From NCBI GenBank assembly GCA_031255755.1, contig JAIRRX010000138.1:1-38057 (forward strand): 38,057 nucleotides of DNA, in the 5' to 3' direction. Within the stretch, counting starts at the first letter, position 1, and each line of letters begins with the position of its first letter. Source of the stretch: Prevotellaceae bacterium. GTDB taxonomy: Bacteria > Bacteroidota > Bacteroidia > Bacteroidales > UBA932. Shown piece by piece: positions 9,053 through 18,599 of this stretch. The position numbers and the translations under genes were made by a program. The notes beneath the pieces were generated by a model. That model did no database searches, had not been told where the DNA came from, and was given only the letters and a program-made list of their open reading frames with translations.

Positions 9053-10438
9053 TTAATCGGGCAATTCTTCAAAAATTCGATAAATATCTTCTCTCGGCGA
9101 AGGCGCAGGAGATTTCAAAAGTTTGCCGTCCTTATCAATAAGGTAATAGGTAGGGAAAGTTCTTACATCATATTCCTTAATTATATTTTTACTGTTGTTG
9201 CAAATCAAAAAAGTCCAGTTTATTTTTTCCGTATTTACAAAATTTTCAATATCATCTTTACTGTCTATGCAAAGCGACAGGAAATGAATTTTTGCGCCGA
9301 ACTGCTTCTCCAAATGTTTCATCATATAAAAATCCTGAATGCAACCGTAACTGTTGACGCTGAAAAATCCGAGATAAACATATTTTCCATAAAACGATTT
9401 TAAAGATTTTTTGCTGCCGTGCAAGTCGTAAAGTTCAAAATCGGGAGGGAAATATCCTGCAAGCAGATGAATTATTGCATTGTGAATATCTTCGGCAATA
9501 ATTTTATTGACGGCGTTTGCGGTTTCTTCTGCTATAGAATTAACAATTTTGAGCAGCGCAGAGCGCGAAAAATTACTTTCGTAAAATTCACCGTACGCAT
9601 TTTGCAAAATTACAAAGTCGCAAAAGTCCTTATCGTGCAAATAATCATCCTGATTTAATATTTGACGGATTTCAGCAAGATTGCCTTTGTTAATCGCCTG
9701 CCTGAAAACTCTGCCCTGCGCCTGCTGCGTGCGGTGCAAAAAATATTTTTCGTTAATATGATTAAACAGTTCGCAGTATGCAGGATTGCCGTACAATACA
9801 GGTTGATTGACAAAATATTCGTTTTGCAGATTTTTAAGCGGCTTCAATTTAAATACATATTCAAGCGAAGCAATGCGGTATTTTGCATAGCCGTTCACAA
9901 ATTCATTATCACTGACGGTCAACGAATTTTTAAAAACAGCAAGTAGCGAGTCTTTAAAATCTCTGTCGTTTTCCTTGTTGTTTTTTGCTGTCGCCAATAT
10001 TGCGTCATCGCTTTTACTGTCAATATCCATTAACTGCCTATTCAGATTTCTACCATCTTTTTCCGTTACGTTTGCGGAGATATAAACAGGTTCAAAAAAC
10101 GGATTCAGTTTTTCTTTTTCGTCGAGCAATATTTTTTCAGAAAATTCAACATTTATCTCCGAGTTTGGTTCGGCAAAAAAATAATAAATCAATTTTTCAT
10201 AATGCATAAATATATATTGAATGTCATTAATATCAACGGTTACGGCTGCATTGCCTGCGCTGTCTATTTTACATTCTGCAAGTTTTTTTTCTTTTTTGGT
10301 AATATAATTGTCATATCTGCACAAAATCAGCGTGTCACCTTTGTATTTCGGCGCAGATATTTTGATATGCGTTTGAGAATACGCATCGGAAGCGCCAATT
10401 AATAAACACACAAAAAGTAAAAAAGTTTTCATTTGCAT
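9053..10438 (-). CDS. TlpA/thioredoxin-like protein with degenerate active site
   Basis: Signal peptide; C-terminal thioredoxin fold with cis-Pro 'DVRTFPTYYLIDKDGKLL' but 'VNSYGCIQDF' in place of CXXC. Confidence 0.75.
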   Translation of the reverse strand: MQMKTFLLFVCLLIGASDAYSQTHIKISAPKYKGDTLILCRYDNYITKKEKKLAECKIDSAGNAAVTVDINDIQYIFMHYEKLIYYFFAEPNSEINVEFSEKILLDEKEKLNPFFEPVYISANVTEKDGRNLNRQLMDIDSKSDDAILATAKNNKENDRDFKDSLLAVFKNSLTVSDNEFVNGYAKYRIASLEYVFKLKPLKNLQNEYFVNQPVLYGNPAYCELFNHINEKYFLHRTQQAQGRVFRQAINKGNLAEIRQILNQDDYLHDKDFCDFVILQNAYGEFYESNFSRSALLKIVNSIAEETANAVNKIIAEDIHNAIIHLLAGYFPPDFELYDLHGSKKSLKSFYGKYVYLGFFSVNSYGCIQDFYMMKHLEKQFGAKIHFLSLCIDSKDDIENFVNTEKINWTFLICNNSKNIIKEYDVRTFPTYYLIDKDGKLLKSPAPSPREDIYRIFEELPD

Positions 10439-10915
10439 TTATTTATTCATATAATCATCAATATTTATTTTATTTGGGATAAATTGATTTGCATTTCCGT
10501 TGTTAGCAAGAATATCACGCACAATAGACGAACTTATTGGCGTATATTTGGTTGATGTCAACAAAAATACGGTTTCTATTTTCCGTTCCATCTGTTTGTT
10601 AACCTGCCCGACGCTTCGTTCAAATTCAAAGTCGGCAGAAGTTCTCAAACCGCGAATGATAAAATAAATATTTTTTTTTCGGCAGTAATCAACAGTAAGC
10701 CCATCATAACTGTCAACTTCGATTCTGTTATTGCCTTCAAAAATTTTCTGTATCATTTCCATACGGGCATCAATACTGAAAAAACCATGTTTTTGAGCAT
10801 TGTGTCCGACGGCAATAATAATTTTGTCAAACAGTTGAAGAGCGCGAATTACAAGGCTTTCATGTCCTATTGTAAACGGGTCGAACGAACCCGGAAAAAT
10901 TGCAATCTTTTTCAT
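10439..10915 (-). CDS. coaD: Phosphopantetheine adenylyltransferase
   Basis: 'MKKIAIFPGSFDPFTIGHESLVIRAL', 'IIRGLRTSADFEFE', 'YTPISSSIVRDI'. Confidence 0.96.
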   Translation of the reverse strand: MKKIAIFPGSFDPFTIGHESLVIRALQLFDKIIIAVGHNAQKHGFFSIDARMEMIQKIFEGNNRIEVDSYDGLTVDYCRKKNIYFIIRGLRTSADFEFERSVGQVNKQMERKIETVFLLTSTKYTPISSSIVRDILANNGNANQFIPNKINIDDYMNK

Positions 10916-10937
10916 ATTTTTAATTTGAAAACATAAA

Positions 10938-10945
10938 CAAAGATA
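10938..10945 (-). promoter_or_regulatory. -7 box TATCTTTG upstream of coaD
   Basis: Reverse complement of CAAAGATA matches TAnnTTTG; upstream box not clear. Confidence 0.4.
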
Positions 10946-11073
10946 CTTTAATTTGATTAACTGTAATCATTTTTGTTTCAAATAACGGTAAATTTATGAA
11001 AAGCATAAATTCACATATAAAATTGGTATATTAACAATTAATTTGTTTCTTTGTAAAATATTATAAAGTTGCT

Positions 11074-11709
11074 ATGAAGAAAATTATTTTATTTATTGTT
11101 TTATTTGTTTGTACGGCAAATGTTTTTGCTCAATTTAAACTTCAATCAGGCGATTTACTGTTTCAGGCAGGAAAAAGCACATCATTAGCCGATGCCATTG
11201 CAGAGGTAACATCCGGCATAGACAGCGTAAACTATACTCATGTAGGTATTGTTTCAGTTGAAAATGATAAAATATTTGTAATCGAAGCCACAACTCCCAA
11301 AGTGCGAAAAGTAAGCATAGATACTTTTCTCAACGATGCCCGCAAAATCAACGGAAAACCGATAGTAGCGGCAGGACGGCTGCAAAGCAAATATTTTGAT
11401 ATTATACCTCAAGCCATAAAAAATGCGGAAACATATTTGGGAAAACCTTATGACTATGTTTATTCGCCGGACAATGATGAATACTATTGCAGCGAACTTG
11501 TGTATCTTGCTTTCAAAAACAAAAGAGGCAAACCAATATTCAAGGCAAAAAAAATGACGTTTTGCGATGAACAGGGCAACATGACTGCCACATGGATTAA
11601 ACATTTTGAAAAATATAACGCCCCAATTCCCGAAGGGCGCAAAGGAACAAATCCCGGAGATATGTCCAAATCAAAGGAAATAACTATTCTCTATCGATAT
11701 TTTGATTGA
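11074..11709 (+). CDS. YiiX/YebB-like permuted papain-fold (NlpC/P60 superfamily) protein
   Basis: 'LQSGDLLFQAG', 'THVGIVS', 'YLGKPYDYVYSPDNDEYYCSELVYLAF' – H and C arrangement of permuted NlpC/P60 enzymes; signal peptide. Confidence 0.8.
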   Translation: MKKIILFIVLFVCTANVFAQFKLQSGDLLFQAGKSTSLADAIAEVTSGIDSVNYTHVGIVSVENDKIFVIEATTPKVRKVSIDTFLNDARKINGKPIVAAGRLQSKYFDIIPQAIKNAETYLGKPYDYVYSPDNDEYYCSELVYLAFKNKRGKPIFKAKKMTFCDEQGNMTATWIKHFEKYNAPIPEGRKGTNPGDMSKSKEITILYRYFD

Positions 11710-11714
11710 AACAG

Positions 11715-11747
11715 AAACGGCGATATTAAGTTTTAATATCGCCGTTT
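11715..11747. terminator. Perfect 15-bp stem between convergent genes
   Basis: aaacggcgatattaa (11715-11729) / ttaatatcgccgttt (11733-11747), 3-nt loop. Confidence 0.7.
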
Positions 11748-11769
11748 GCATGTAACAACACAACTCTCA

Positions 11770-12306
11770 TTATTTCGTTTGCAGAGATGGATTTTCTTTA
11801 TTCAGTTTTTGCTTTTCGTTATAAAATTCCAGCCGTTTCATTAATGGCGCTGAATTTACATGGTTGAAGTCTGTAAACTGTTTGTTTTTCCTGTGTTTTC
11901 CATCAAACAGTTTCATTGCGGTTTTAGTCTGTTTCGCCGTAAGAAATGTGCGAAATTCCTTGTAATATTTTTCGCGAATATCAACTGTTTTTCGCATTTT
12001 CACAAAATATTCCTGCATATTTTCATCAATAGCAGCATCATTCATTTCGCCATCTGTTTTTGGCTTGTTGAATTTTATATTTTCGCTTAACTCGTTCAGA
12101 TAAGCCTTATACACAGGCGTAAATTTTGCGGTAGTAGCATCATCAAGCATAAGTTTGTCTGCTGCTTTTTTGCATTTTGTTTCAATAATTTCTTCTCTGT
12201 TCGGTTTTTTATCATTGCCGAACCGCTGCTTTTTTTCAAGTTTCTGTTGTGCCGCAGCCGAAAAGCATATTGCTGCGCTTAATAAAAGAATTAATAATTT
12301 TTTCAT
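11770..12306 (-). CDS. Small exported helical protein (Spy/CpxP-like in character)
   Basis: Signal peptide MKKLLILLLSAAICFSAAAQ; charged helical body; family assigned by general appearance only. Confidence 0.5.
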   Translation of the reverse strand: MKKLLILLLSAAICFSAAAQQKLEKKQRFGNDKKPNREEIIETKCKKAADKLMLDDATTAKFTPVYKAYLNELSENIKFNKPKTDGEMNDAAIDENMQEYFVKMRKTVDIREKYYKEFRTFLTAKQTKTAMKLFDGKHRKNKQFTDFNHVNSAPLMKRLEFYNEKQKLNKENPSLQTK

Positions 12307-12577
12307 AACATAATCGTTTTGGATGTTAATAGTTTATTGTATATTACGTTTGATGCGGTTAAATGAAAAAGGTTTAAACTCTAAAACAGAACATCTCATT
12401 ATTACGCATATTAACAACCTTTTAATACTATTTCCCGACATCAGGTTATTATATCAATTATTGAAATCATGTGATGATTTTTATATTTGAACATACAATT
12501 TTTAAGAAAATATTCTGCAAACATTAATGAATTGTATTTTTTTTGTAATTTTGAGCAAATTTGAAAAAACATATATA

Positions 12578-13768
12578 ATGTACGGAAAAATAAAAAATTA
12601 TTTACAGCAAACTCTTGCCGACATTGAATCGGCAGGGCTTTATAAAAACGAACGGATTATAGTTTCGGAGCAACAGGCAAGTATAAAAATCAGTACAGGT
12701 GAGGATGCGCTTAATTTTTGCGCTAATAATTATTTGGGTCTGTCAAACAACAAACGACTGATAGAAGCAGCCAAACGCACTATGGACACTCACGGTTTCG
12801 GAGTTTCGAGCGTGCGTTTTATTTGCGGCACACAGGACATTCACAAAGAACTTGAAGCCGCAATAACCCGATATTTCGGAACGGAAGACACTATACTTTA
12901 TGCCGCCTGCTTTGATGCAAACGGAGGCGTTTTTGAACCTTTGTTTGATGAAAATGACGCAATAATTTCGGATGCTCTAAATCATGCATCAATTATTGAT
13001 GGAATACGGCTTTGCAAAGCCGTGCGTTATCGTTACGCAAATACCGACATGTCGGAACTTGAAAAATGCCTGATTGAAGCACAGGCGCAACGTCATCGAA
13101 TTATTGTTACAGACGGCGTTTTTTCTATGGATGGAAATGTAGCGCCAATGGATGAAATCTGCAACTTGGCAGACAAATACGATGCTCTTGTTATGGTTGA
13201 CGAATGTCATTCTGCGGGCGTAGTTGGCAAAACAGGACGCGGTGTAAGCGAACTGTTCAACCTGTACGGTCGCATTGATATTCATACTGGAACACTCGGG
13301 AAAGCGTTTGGCGGCGCAATAGGCGGATTTACTACGGGACGCAAAGAAATTATCGACTTGCTGCGTCAGCGTTCGCGTCCGTATCTGTTTTCAAATTCCA
13401 TACCTCCGGCAGTTGTGGGCGCAGGAATAGAAATGTTCAAAATGCTTGAAGAAAGTAATGAAATTCATGCAAAACAACAACGCAATGTCAAATATTTCAT
13501 AAATAAAATGACAGATGCGGGTTTTGATATAAAACCTACACAGTCGGCAATTTGTGCGGTAATGCTTTATGATGCAAAACTTTCTCAGATATTTGCTTCG
13601 CGCATGCTTGAAGAAGGGATTTACGTTACAGGATTTTATTATCCTGTTGTACCTAAAAATCAGGCGCGTATTCGCGTACAAATTTCGGCAGGACACGAAA
13701 AGGAACATCTTGACAGAGCAGTAGAAGCATTTATAAAAACAGGCAAGGAATTGAATGTGATTAAATAA
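12578..13768 (+). CDS. kbl: Glycine C-acetyltransferase (2-amino-3-ketobutyrate CoA ligase)
   Basis: 'GEDALNFCANNYLGLSNNKRLIEAAKRTMDTHGFGVSSVRFICGTQDIHKELE', PLP motif 'HTGTLGKAFGGAIGGF'. ORF track starts at 12527, but the -7 box TAATTTTG (12546-12553) lies inside that extension, so ATG at 12578 (MYGKIKNYL) is the likely start. Confidence 0.96.
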   Translation: MYGKIKNYLQQTLADIESAGLYKNERIIVSEQQASIKISTGEDALNFCANNYLGLSNNKRLIEAAKRTMDTHGFGVSSVRFICGTQDIHKELEAAITRYFGTEDTILYAACFDANGGVFEPLFDENDAIISDALNHASIIDGIRLCKAVRYRYANTDMSELEKCLIEAQAQRHRIIVTDGVFSMDGNVAPMDEICNLADKYDALVMVDECHSAGVVGKTGRGVSELFNLYGRIDIHTGTLGKAFGGAIGGFTTGRKEIIDLLRQRSRPYLFSNSIPPAVVGAGIEMFKMLEESNEIHAKQQRNVKYFINKMTDAGFDIKPTQSAICAVMLYDAKLSQIFASRMLEEGIYVTGFYYPVVPKNQARIRVQISAGHEKEHLDRAVEAFIKTGKELNVIK

Positions 13769-13775
13769 TATATTT

Positions 13776-13809
13776 ACAAAACAGTAAAAAACAGGCTGTT
13801 TTGTTTTTA
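13776..13809 (+). terminator. Rho-independent terminator after kbl
   Basis: acaaaacag (13776-13784) / ctgttttgt (13796-13804) then TTTTT. Confidence 0.7.
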
Positions 13810-13856
13810 TCCGTATAGCAAAAAAATTTTACGGAAGTGCAAAAACTGCGATTTGC

Positions 13857-14399
13857 TTATTCAAGATTGAAATTGAGGTTTCTGTAAAATTCCCACAATA
13901 TAATGCCAACGCTTACCGATACATTGAGTGAGTGTTTTGTGCCGTTTTGCGGTATTTCCAAACACAAATCGCTTGCATCTACAACCGACTGTAAAACGCC
14001 GCGAACTTCATTGCCGAAAACAAGTGCGTATTTACTGTTTTTGTCGGGCAGAAAATTATTTAACATGATGCTGTTGTCTGTTTGCTCTATGGAAATTATT
14101 TTATATTCTTTTTGTTTAAGAAAAGTTACAGCATCAACAGTATCTGCAAAGTATTTCCATTCAACCGAATCTTCAGCGCCAAGAGCAGATTTGTGAATTT
14201 CGGCGTTTGGCGGCGTTGATGAAATACCGCATAAAAAAATACTTTCTATCCTGAAAGCATCGCAAGTGCGAAAAGCCGCGCCGATATTATGCTGACTGCG
14301 AACATTATCAAGTATCACAGTTATCGGCAGTTTTGCAGATAATTTAAATTCTTCTATTGACAATCTGTTCAGTTCGCTGTTTTGTAATTTACGTCCCAT
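13857..14399 (-). CDS. SpoU/TrmH family RNA 2'-O-methyltransferase
   Basis: 'VILDNVRSQHNIGAAFRTCDAF', 'ALVFGNEVRGV', 'LEIPQNGTKHSLNVSVSVGIILWEF' SPOUT motifs 1-3. Confidence 0.93.
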   Translation of the reverse strand: MGRKLQNSELNRLSIEEFKLSAKLPITVILDNVRSQHNIGAAFRTCDAFRIESIFLCGISSTPPNAEIHKSALGAEDSVEWKYFADTVDAVTFLKQKEYKIISIEQTDNSIMLNNFLPDKNSKYALVFGNEVRGVLQSVVDASDLCLEIPQNGTKHSLNVSVSVGIILWEFYRNLNFNLE

Positions 14400-14401
14400 G
14401 C

Positions 14402-15745
14402 TTATTTGTTTCTTTCAAAAGTTAATCGCTCGCCTTTTGCAGTATCATGTATCTTTCCGTTGTGGTAAACCAAATTTCCATTCACAAAGGTATGTGTTAT
14501 CCTGCTGTTAAAAACAGTATTTTCAAACGGCGTCCATGCGCATTTGTACAAAATATTTGATTTGTCGGGTTGCCATTTTGTATCAGGATTTATAAGAACA
14601 ATATCTGCTTTATATCCTATGCGAATAAATCCGCGATTTTTAATTGAAAAAATTCGAGCGGGATTATGGCACATACATTCAACAACGGTTTCGACTGTCA
14701 ATATGTTTTTGCGAACAAGTTCAAGCATCACGTTCAGCGAATGTTGCACCGAAGGCAATCCCGATGGACAATTCAGATAACTGTTGCGTTTTTCGCCAAG
14801 TAAATGCGGAGCGTGGTCGGTTGCCACAATATCAATAATTCCGTTTGCTACAGCATGTTGCAAAGCCTTTTTGTCGGCTTGTGTTTTTATGGATGGATTG
14901 CATTTGACAAGTTCCTGCATATTTTGATAATCGCTGCTGTCAAACCATAAATAATGCGGACATGTTTCGGAAGATATGCGTTTGTTTGTTTTGCAGTTTG
15001 CAAGCAATTCGACTTCTTCTGCTGTTGATATATGCAAAATGTGCAGTTGCGAATTATATTTTTGTGCAAGTTCGATGGCATGTTTTGTTGATGTTATACA
15101 TGCTTCGCGGCTTCGTATTTTATAATGATATTCAAAAGGAATATCGTTACCGAAAATGCGTTTGAAATGTTCGATATTTGCTTTTATAATATTTTCGCTT
15201 TCGCAATGTACGGCAATCGGTGTCGGCGACTGTGCAAAAATTTCTTCCATGATTTTTTCATCATCTACAAGCATGTTTCCCGTAGAAGAACCCATGAAAA
15301 TTTTTATTCCGCAGACATTTTCGGCATTGATTTTTCGGATTTCATCCATATTTTGATTTGTTGCACCAAAATAAAACGAATAGTTTATCAGTGATTTTTC
15401 TTTTGCCGCTTCATATTTTTTTTCGAGATTGCATATTGTTGTTGCCGCAGGAACAGTATTCGGCATATCCATAAATGAAGTAACGCCGCCTGCCGCTGCC
15501 GCTGCTGTTTCTGAACGAATATCAGCCTTGTGCGTCAATCCCGGCTCGCGAAAATGAACATGGTCGTCAATCACTCCCGGAATTAAAATCAAATCGGAAG
15601 CATCAATAACCATATCAGCATCAATATTTTCAGTTGACATGCAATCTTTGAAAATGGATTTTATTATATCATTAACAATTAAAACGCTTCCTTTAAAAGA
15701 AAGTCCTTCGTTTATGATTGTTGCATTTTTGATAAAAATTTTCAT
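14402..15745 (-). CDS. pyrC: Dihydroorotase
   Basis: 'LILIPGVIDDHVHFREPGLTHKADI', 'TSFMDMPNTVPA', 'SSETCPHYLWFD', 'DIVATDHAPHLL'. Confidence 0.94.
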   Translation of the reverse strand: MKIFIKNATIINEGLSFKGSVLIVNDIIKSIFKDCMSTENIDADMVIDASDLILIPGVIDDHVHFREPGLTHKADIRSETAAAAAGGVTSFMDMPNTVPAATTICNLEKKYEAAKEKSLINYSFYFGATNQNMDEIRKINAENVCGIKIFMGSSTGNMLVDDEKIMEEIFAQSPTPIAVHCESENIIKANIEHFKRIFGNDIPFEYHYKIRSREACITSTKHAIELAQKYNSQLHILHISTAEEVELLANCKTNKRISSETCPHYLWFDSSDYQNMQELVKCNPSIKTQADKKALQHAVANGIIDIVATDHAPHLLGEKRNSYLNCPSGLPSVQHSLNVMLELVRKNILTVETVVECMCHNPARIFSIKNRGFIRIGYKADIVLINPDTKWQPDKSNILYKCAWTPFENTVFNSRITHTFVNGNLVYHNGKIHDTAKGERLTFERNK

Positions 15746-15763
15746 TTCGATTATGACGAAAAT

Positions 15764-16498
15764 TTATTTTTTTGCATGTTGTTTTTTTATGTTTCTGAAT
15801 TTGAGTTTCAGCACTCCCCACATTGCTTCGCCGAAAATAGAACTGCTCATTTTTGATGTCCCAAGTTTTCTGTCAATAAAAATTATGGGAACTTCTTCAA
15901 TTTTAAATCCGAGTTTATGCGCAGTATATTTCATTTCAATTTGAAATCCATACCCTTTCATGTGAATTTTATCAAGATTGATTGCATTCAAAACATTTCG
16001 ACTGTAACATACAAATCCGGCTGTGCTGTCTTTGACTTTCATTTGTGTAATTATGCGTACGTATTTGGATGCCGAATATGACATCAGCAAGCGGCTAAAA
16101 GACCAGTCCACAACGTTCATTCCCGTAAGATACCGCGAGCCAATGGCAACATCGGCGCCGTTTTTACAGGCATTATACAGTCTGATAAGGTCATCGGGAT
16201 TGTGAGAAAAATCGGCATCCATTTCAAAAATATAATCGGCGCCGTTTTCCAAACACCATTTGAAACCGGTTATATAAGCAGTGCCTAAACCGAGTTTGCC
16301 GCTGCGTTCCAAAATATTAAGCCTGTCGGCAAATTCGGTTTGTAATTGCTTCACAATATTTGCAGTGCCGTCAGGCGAACCGTCATCAACAATCAAAATA
16401 TTAAAATCTCCTTCGAGTGAAAAAACCTTGCGAATAATTGCTTCAATATTTTCTTTTTCGTTATATGTCGGAATTATTACCGTTTTCTTATCTTCCAT
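15764..16498 (-). CDS. Polyprenol monophosphomannose synthase-like GT2 glycosyltransferase
   Basis: 'VIIPTYNEKENIEAIIRKVF', 'ILIVDDGSPDGTA', 'FEMDADFSHNPDDL', 'GSRYLTG'. Confidence 0.92.
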   Translation of the reverse strand: MEDKKTVIIPTYNEKENIEAIIRKVFSLEGDFNILIVDDGSPDGTANIVKQLQTEFADRLNILERSGKLGLGTAYITGFKWCLENGADYIFEMDADFSHNPDDLIRLYNACKNGADVAIGSRYLTGMNVVDWSFSRLLMSYSASKYVRIITQMKVKDSTAGFVCYSRNVLNAINLDKIHMKGYGFQIEMKYTAHKLGFKIEEVPIIFIDRKLGTSKMSSSIFGEAMWGVLKLKFRNIKKQHAKK

Positions 16499-16659
16499 GG
16501 AATTTGTTTTTACAGTTTACAAATATACGCTAAATTTTTGAATTAAGAGTCTGCATAAAAAATGTTTTAGCAAAAGAATAAAAACAAACGGCAACGAATA
16601 ATTGATTTTAGAATTGCAAAAATTTTATTTCAAATATTTTATCATATCGAAATAATTTG

Positions 16660-16667
16660 TATTTTTG
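16660..16667 (+). promoter_or_regulatory. -7 box TATTTTTG in front of structured RNA candidate
   Basis: TAnnTTTG match; TTTT at 16637-16640 is a weak upstream box at 19-nt spacing. Confidence 0.45.
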
Positions 16668-16674
16668 TGGTGAT

Positions 16675-16860
16675 TTTTTGGAAAAAGAGCGTTTTAGCTT
16701 TATTCTTTGTTATCAGAAAATTTGGCGATTTTAAGATAGTACACAAAGGAATACTTTCTTGTTCACGTGTGAGCGTGAACTTGACTTAATTTCTTGTGTA
16801 CGCAGGTTACGCCAAATACCACTGATAGCGGGAAACAGTTGAGTTTCACGCTTTTTTCAT
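16675..16860 (+). ncRNA. Structured rod-like ncRNA candidate, possibly 6S RNA-like
   Basis: Five nested complementary segments: ggaaaaagagcgt/acgcttttttc (16680-16692/16848-16858), tatcag/ctgata (16711-16716/16822-16827), atttggcg/cgccaaat (16720-16727/16810-16817), gtacacaa/ttgtgtac (16739-16746/16794-16801), gttcacg/cgtgaac (16761-16767/16774-16780); promoter box upstream, U-rich 3' end. Confidence 0.55.
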
Positions 16861-16884
16861 TGTATCAACAAATCTTGAATTTGT

Positions 16885-18321
16885 TTAGTTAGGGTCTATT
16901 TCTTTTCTGCTAATATATAATTGCAGCAGTTTGTCAAGATTTTCAGAATCCAGACGGCGTGCGAGTATTTTTTTATCTTTGTCTAACAGATATATTTGCG
17001 GTGTTGTAACAGTATTAAACGTATTGTGAATATTTCCTGTACGATACGGATCCCATACGTTAATCCAGTTCAGACTGTTTTCGGCAATAAAATCCTGCCA
17101 TTTCTTTTCGTCCGTTTGAATATATACTGCATAAATTTCAAGCCCAAGTTCATTTTTATATTTGTCATAAATATTTTTTATGCGCGGAGTTTCTTCTTTG
17201 CAATGTCCGCAATCAATATCATAAAAATACAGCACAGTATAATCGGCAGTTAATCCGTGAATAGATTCATAACGTTTGCCATCTGATGTCGGCAGCATTA
17301 AATCGGGCGATGTTTTTCCTATCAGTGTTGGTTTGTTTCGCTGTATGAAATTAATCAATTCCGTTCTGAATTTTTCGGTTTCCCATGTAACTTCGGGTTT
17401 TAGATAATAGTTTTCGCCAAGATATATAACTATCTCTTCATGTCCCATAACTGTTGATGCATAATAAAAATTAAAAATATGCGAAAGCATATATCTGTAA
17501 GTTTTTGAACCAAATTGCATGCGGGTCATTATTTTATCAACGCATGGAATTATTGAATCGGGTTCTTTGAAAATCAATACATTCTTAAAGTAATAATCAA
17601 TAATATTCGACTCAAAAAACGGAGTTCTCAATATTCGTTCATCGTTAAAATCAATATTGTCAAGGAAATGTTCCTTATTGAACAGATAATAATTCATTGC
17701 TATTTTTCTTTCTCTGTCGGGTTCATCTTCGGGCAAATTAAAATCTGGTTCGACAGGAGGTTTAAAAGCATTTACAACCGTAGCCAGAAATTTTCCTTTA
17801 TATTTATTTGCCAAACTGTCGGAAAAGGCAATAAGCGGGTTATTGAAATTCAGCAGTCTGGTTCGCAATTCTTTTTGTTCATCGCTGTTTTCGGCGCTTG
17901 CTCTAAGCTGTTCAATAAGTTCTTCATATTTTTTCTGATGCTGGTTGCGATAGTCAAGATAAGCCGACATTGCCATATTTTCTGGCGAGTTTACAAATTC
18001 GACTTTTGAATAGTCATTTTTATCTGTTATTATGCCAAAATTATCGTCTCCATCGGCTGAAACCAGAAAATCAAAAAGAGCAACTCCGTTTACCGCAAGA
18101 AAATACATTCCGCCTTCCAGCGCTCTTGACTTTGAAAACGAGCCTTTACCGTCCTTATCAAGTACTGCGGTATCAACTGCATATTTTGTTGCTCCGCCGT
18201 GTACTGCCAGCAATACCGTTGAGTCGCCAAGACCTTTTATCGTTACATCTATTCGATACGACTGCGCCGACACCGCATTTGCAGCGCAAATCAACAAAAC
18301 CGTTACAAATATTTTTTTCAT
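16885..18321 (-). CDS. TlpA-like thiol:disulfide oxidoreductase with N-terminal DUF domain
   Basis: Signal peptide; 'TVLYFYDIDCGHCKEETPRIKNIYDKY' (CGHC) and 'VTTPQIYLLDKDKKILARRL'. Confidence 0.88.
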   Translation of the reverse strand: MKKIFVTVLLICAANAVSAQSYRIDVTIKGLGDSTVLLAVHGGATKYAVDTAVLDKDGKGSFSKSRALEGGMYFLAVNGVALFDFLVSADGDDNFGIITDKNDYSKVEFVNSPENMAMSAYLDYRNQHQKKYEELIEQLRASAENSDEQKELRTRLLNFNNPLIAFSDSLANKYKGKFLATVVNAFKPPVEPDFNLPEDEPDRERKIAMNYYLFNKEHFLDNIDFNDERILRTPFFESNIIDYYFKNVLIFKEPDSIIPCVDKIMTRMQFGSKTYRYMLSHIFNFYYASTVMGHEEIVIYLGENYYLKPEVTWETEKFRTELINFIQRNKPTLIGKTSPDLMLPTSDGKRYESIHGLTADYTVLYFYDIDCGHCKEETPRIKNIYDKYKNELGLEIYAVYIQTDEKKWQDFIAENSLNWINVWDPYRTGNIHNTFNTVTTPQIYLLDKDKKILARRLDSENLDKLLQLYISRKEIDPN

Positions 18322-18599
18322 ATTTCCGTTGTTTAATCTGTTTATTCGTTATCATCTTTGCTGCGGCGTAATCTTTACCTGTGTTTTATGTAAATGAAAA
18401 CTTTTGATTTATAATAATATTAATCTTATTTTAAGTATAATACAATGAGATATTATACTGAACAAAAGTTTTGGAAAATTTTACCGCCACTAAAAAATAT
18501 TTGCAAAAATAATAAAATTTAAGTACAGAACGATAAAAGCCATAATAAAAAATACCGTCGCATAAAGATAAAGGACAAACAGATATTATTTACAACGAT

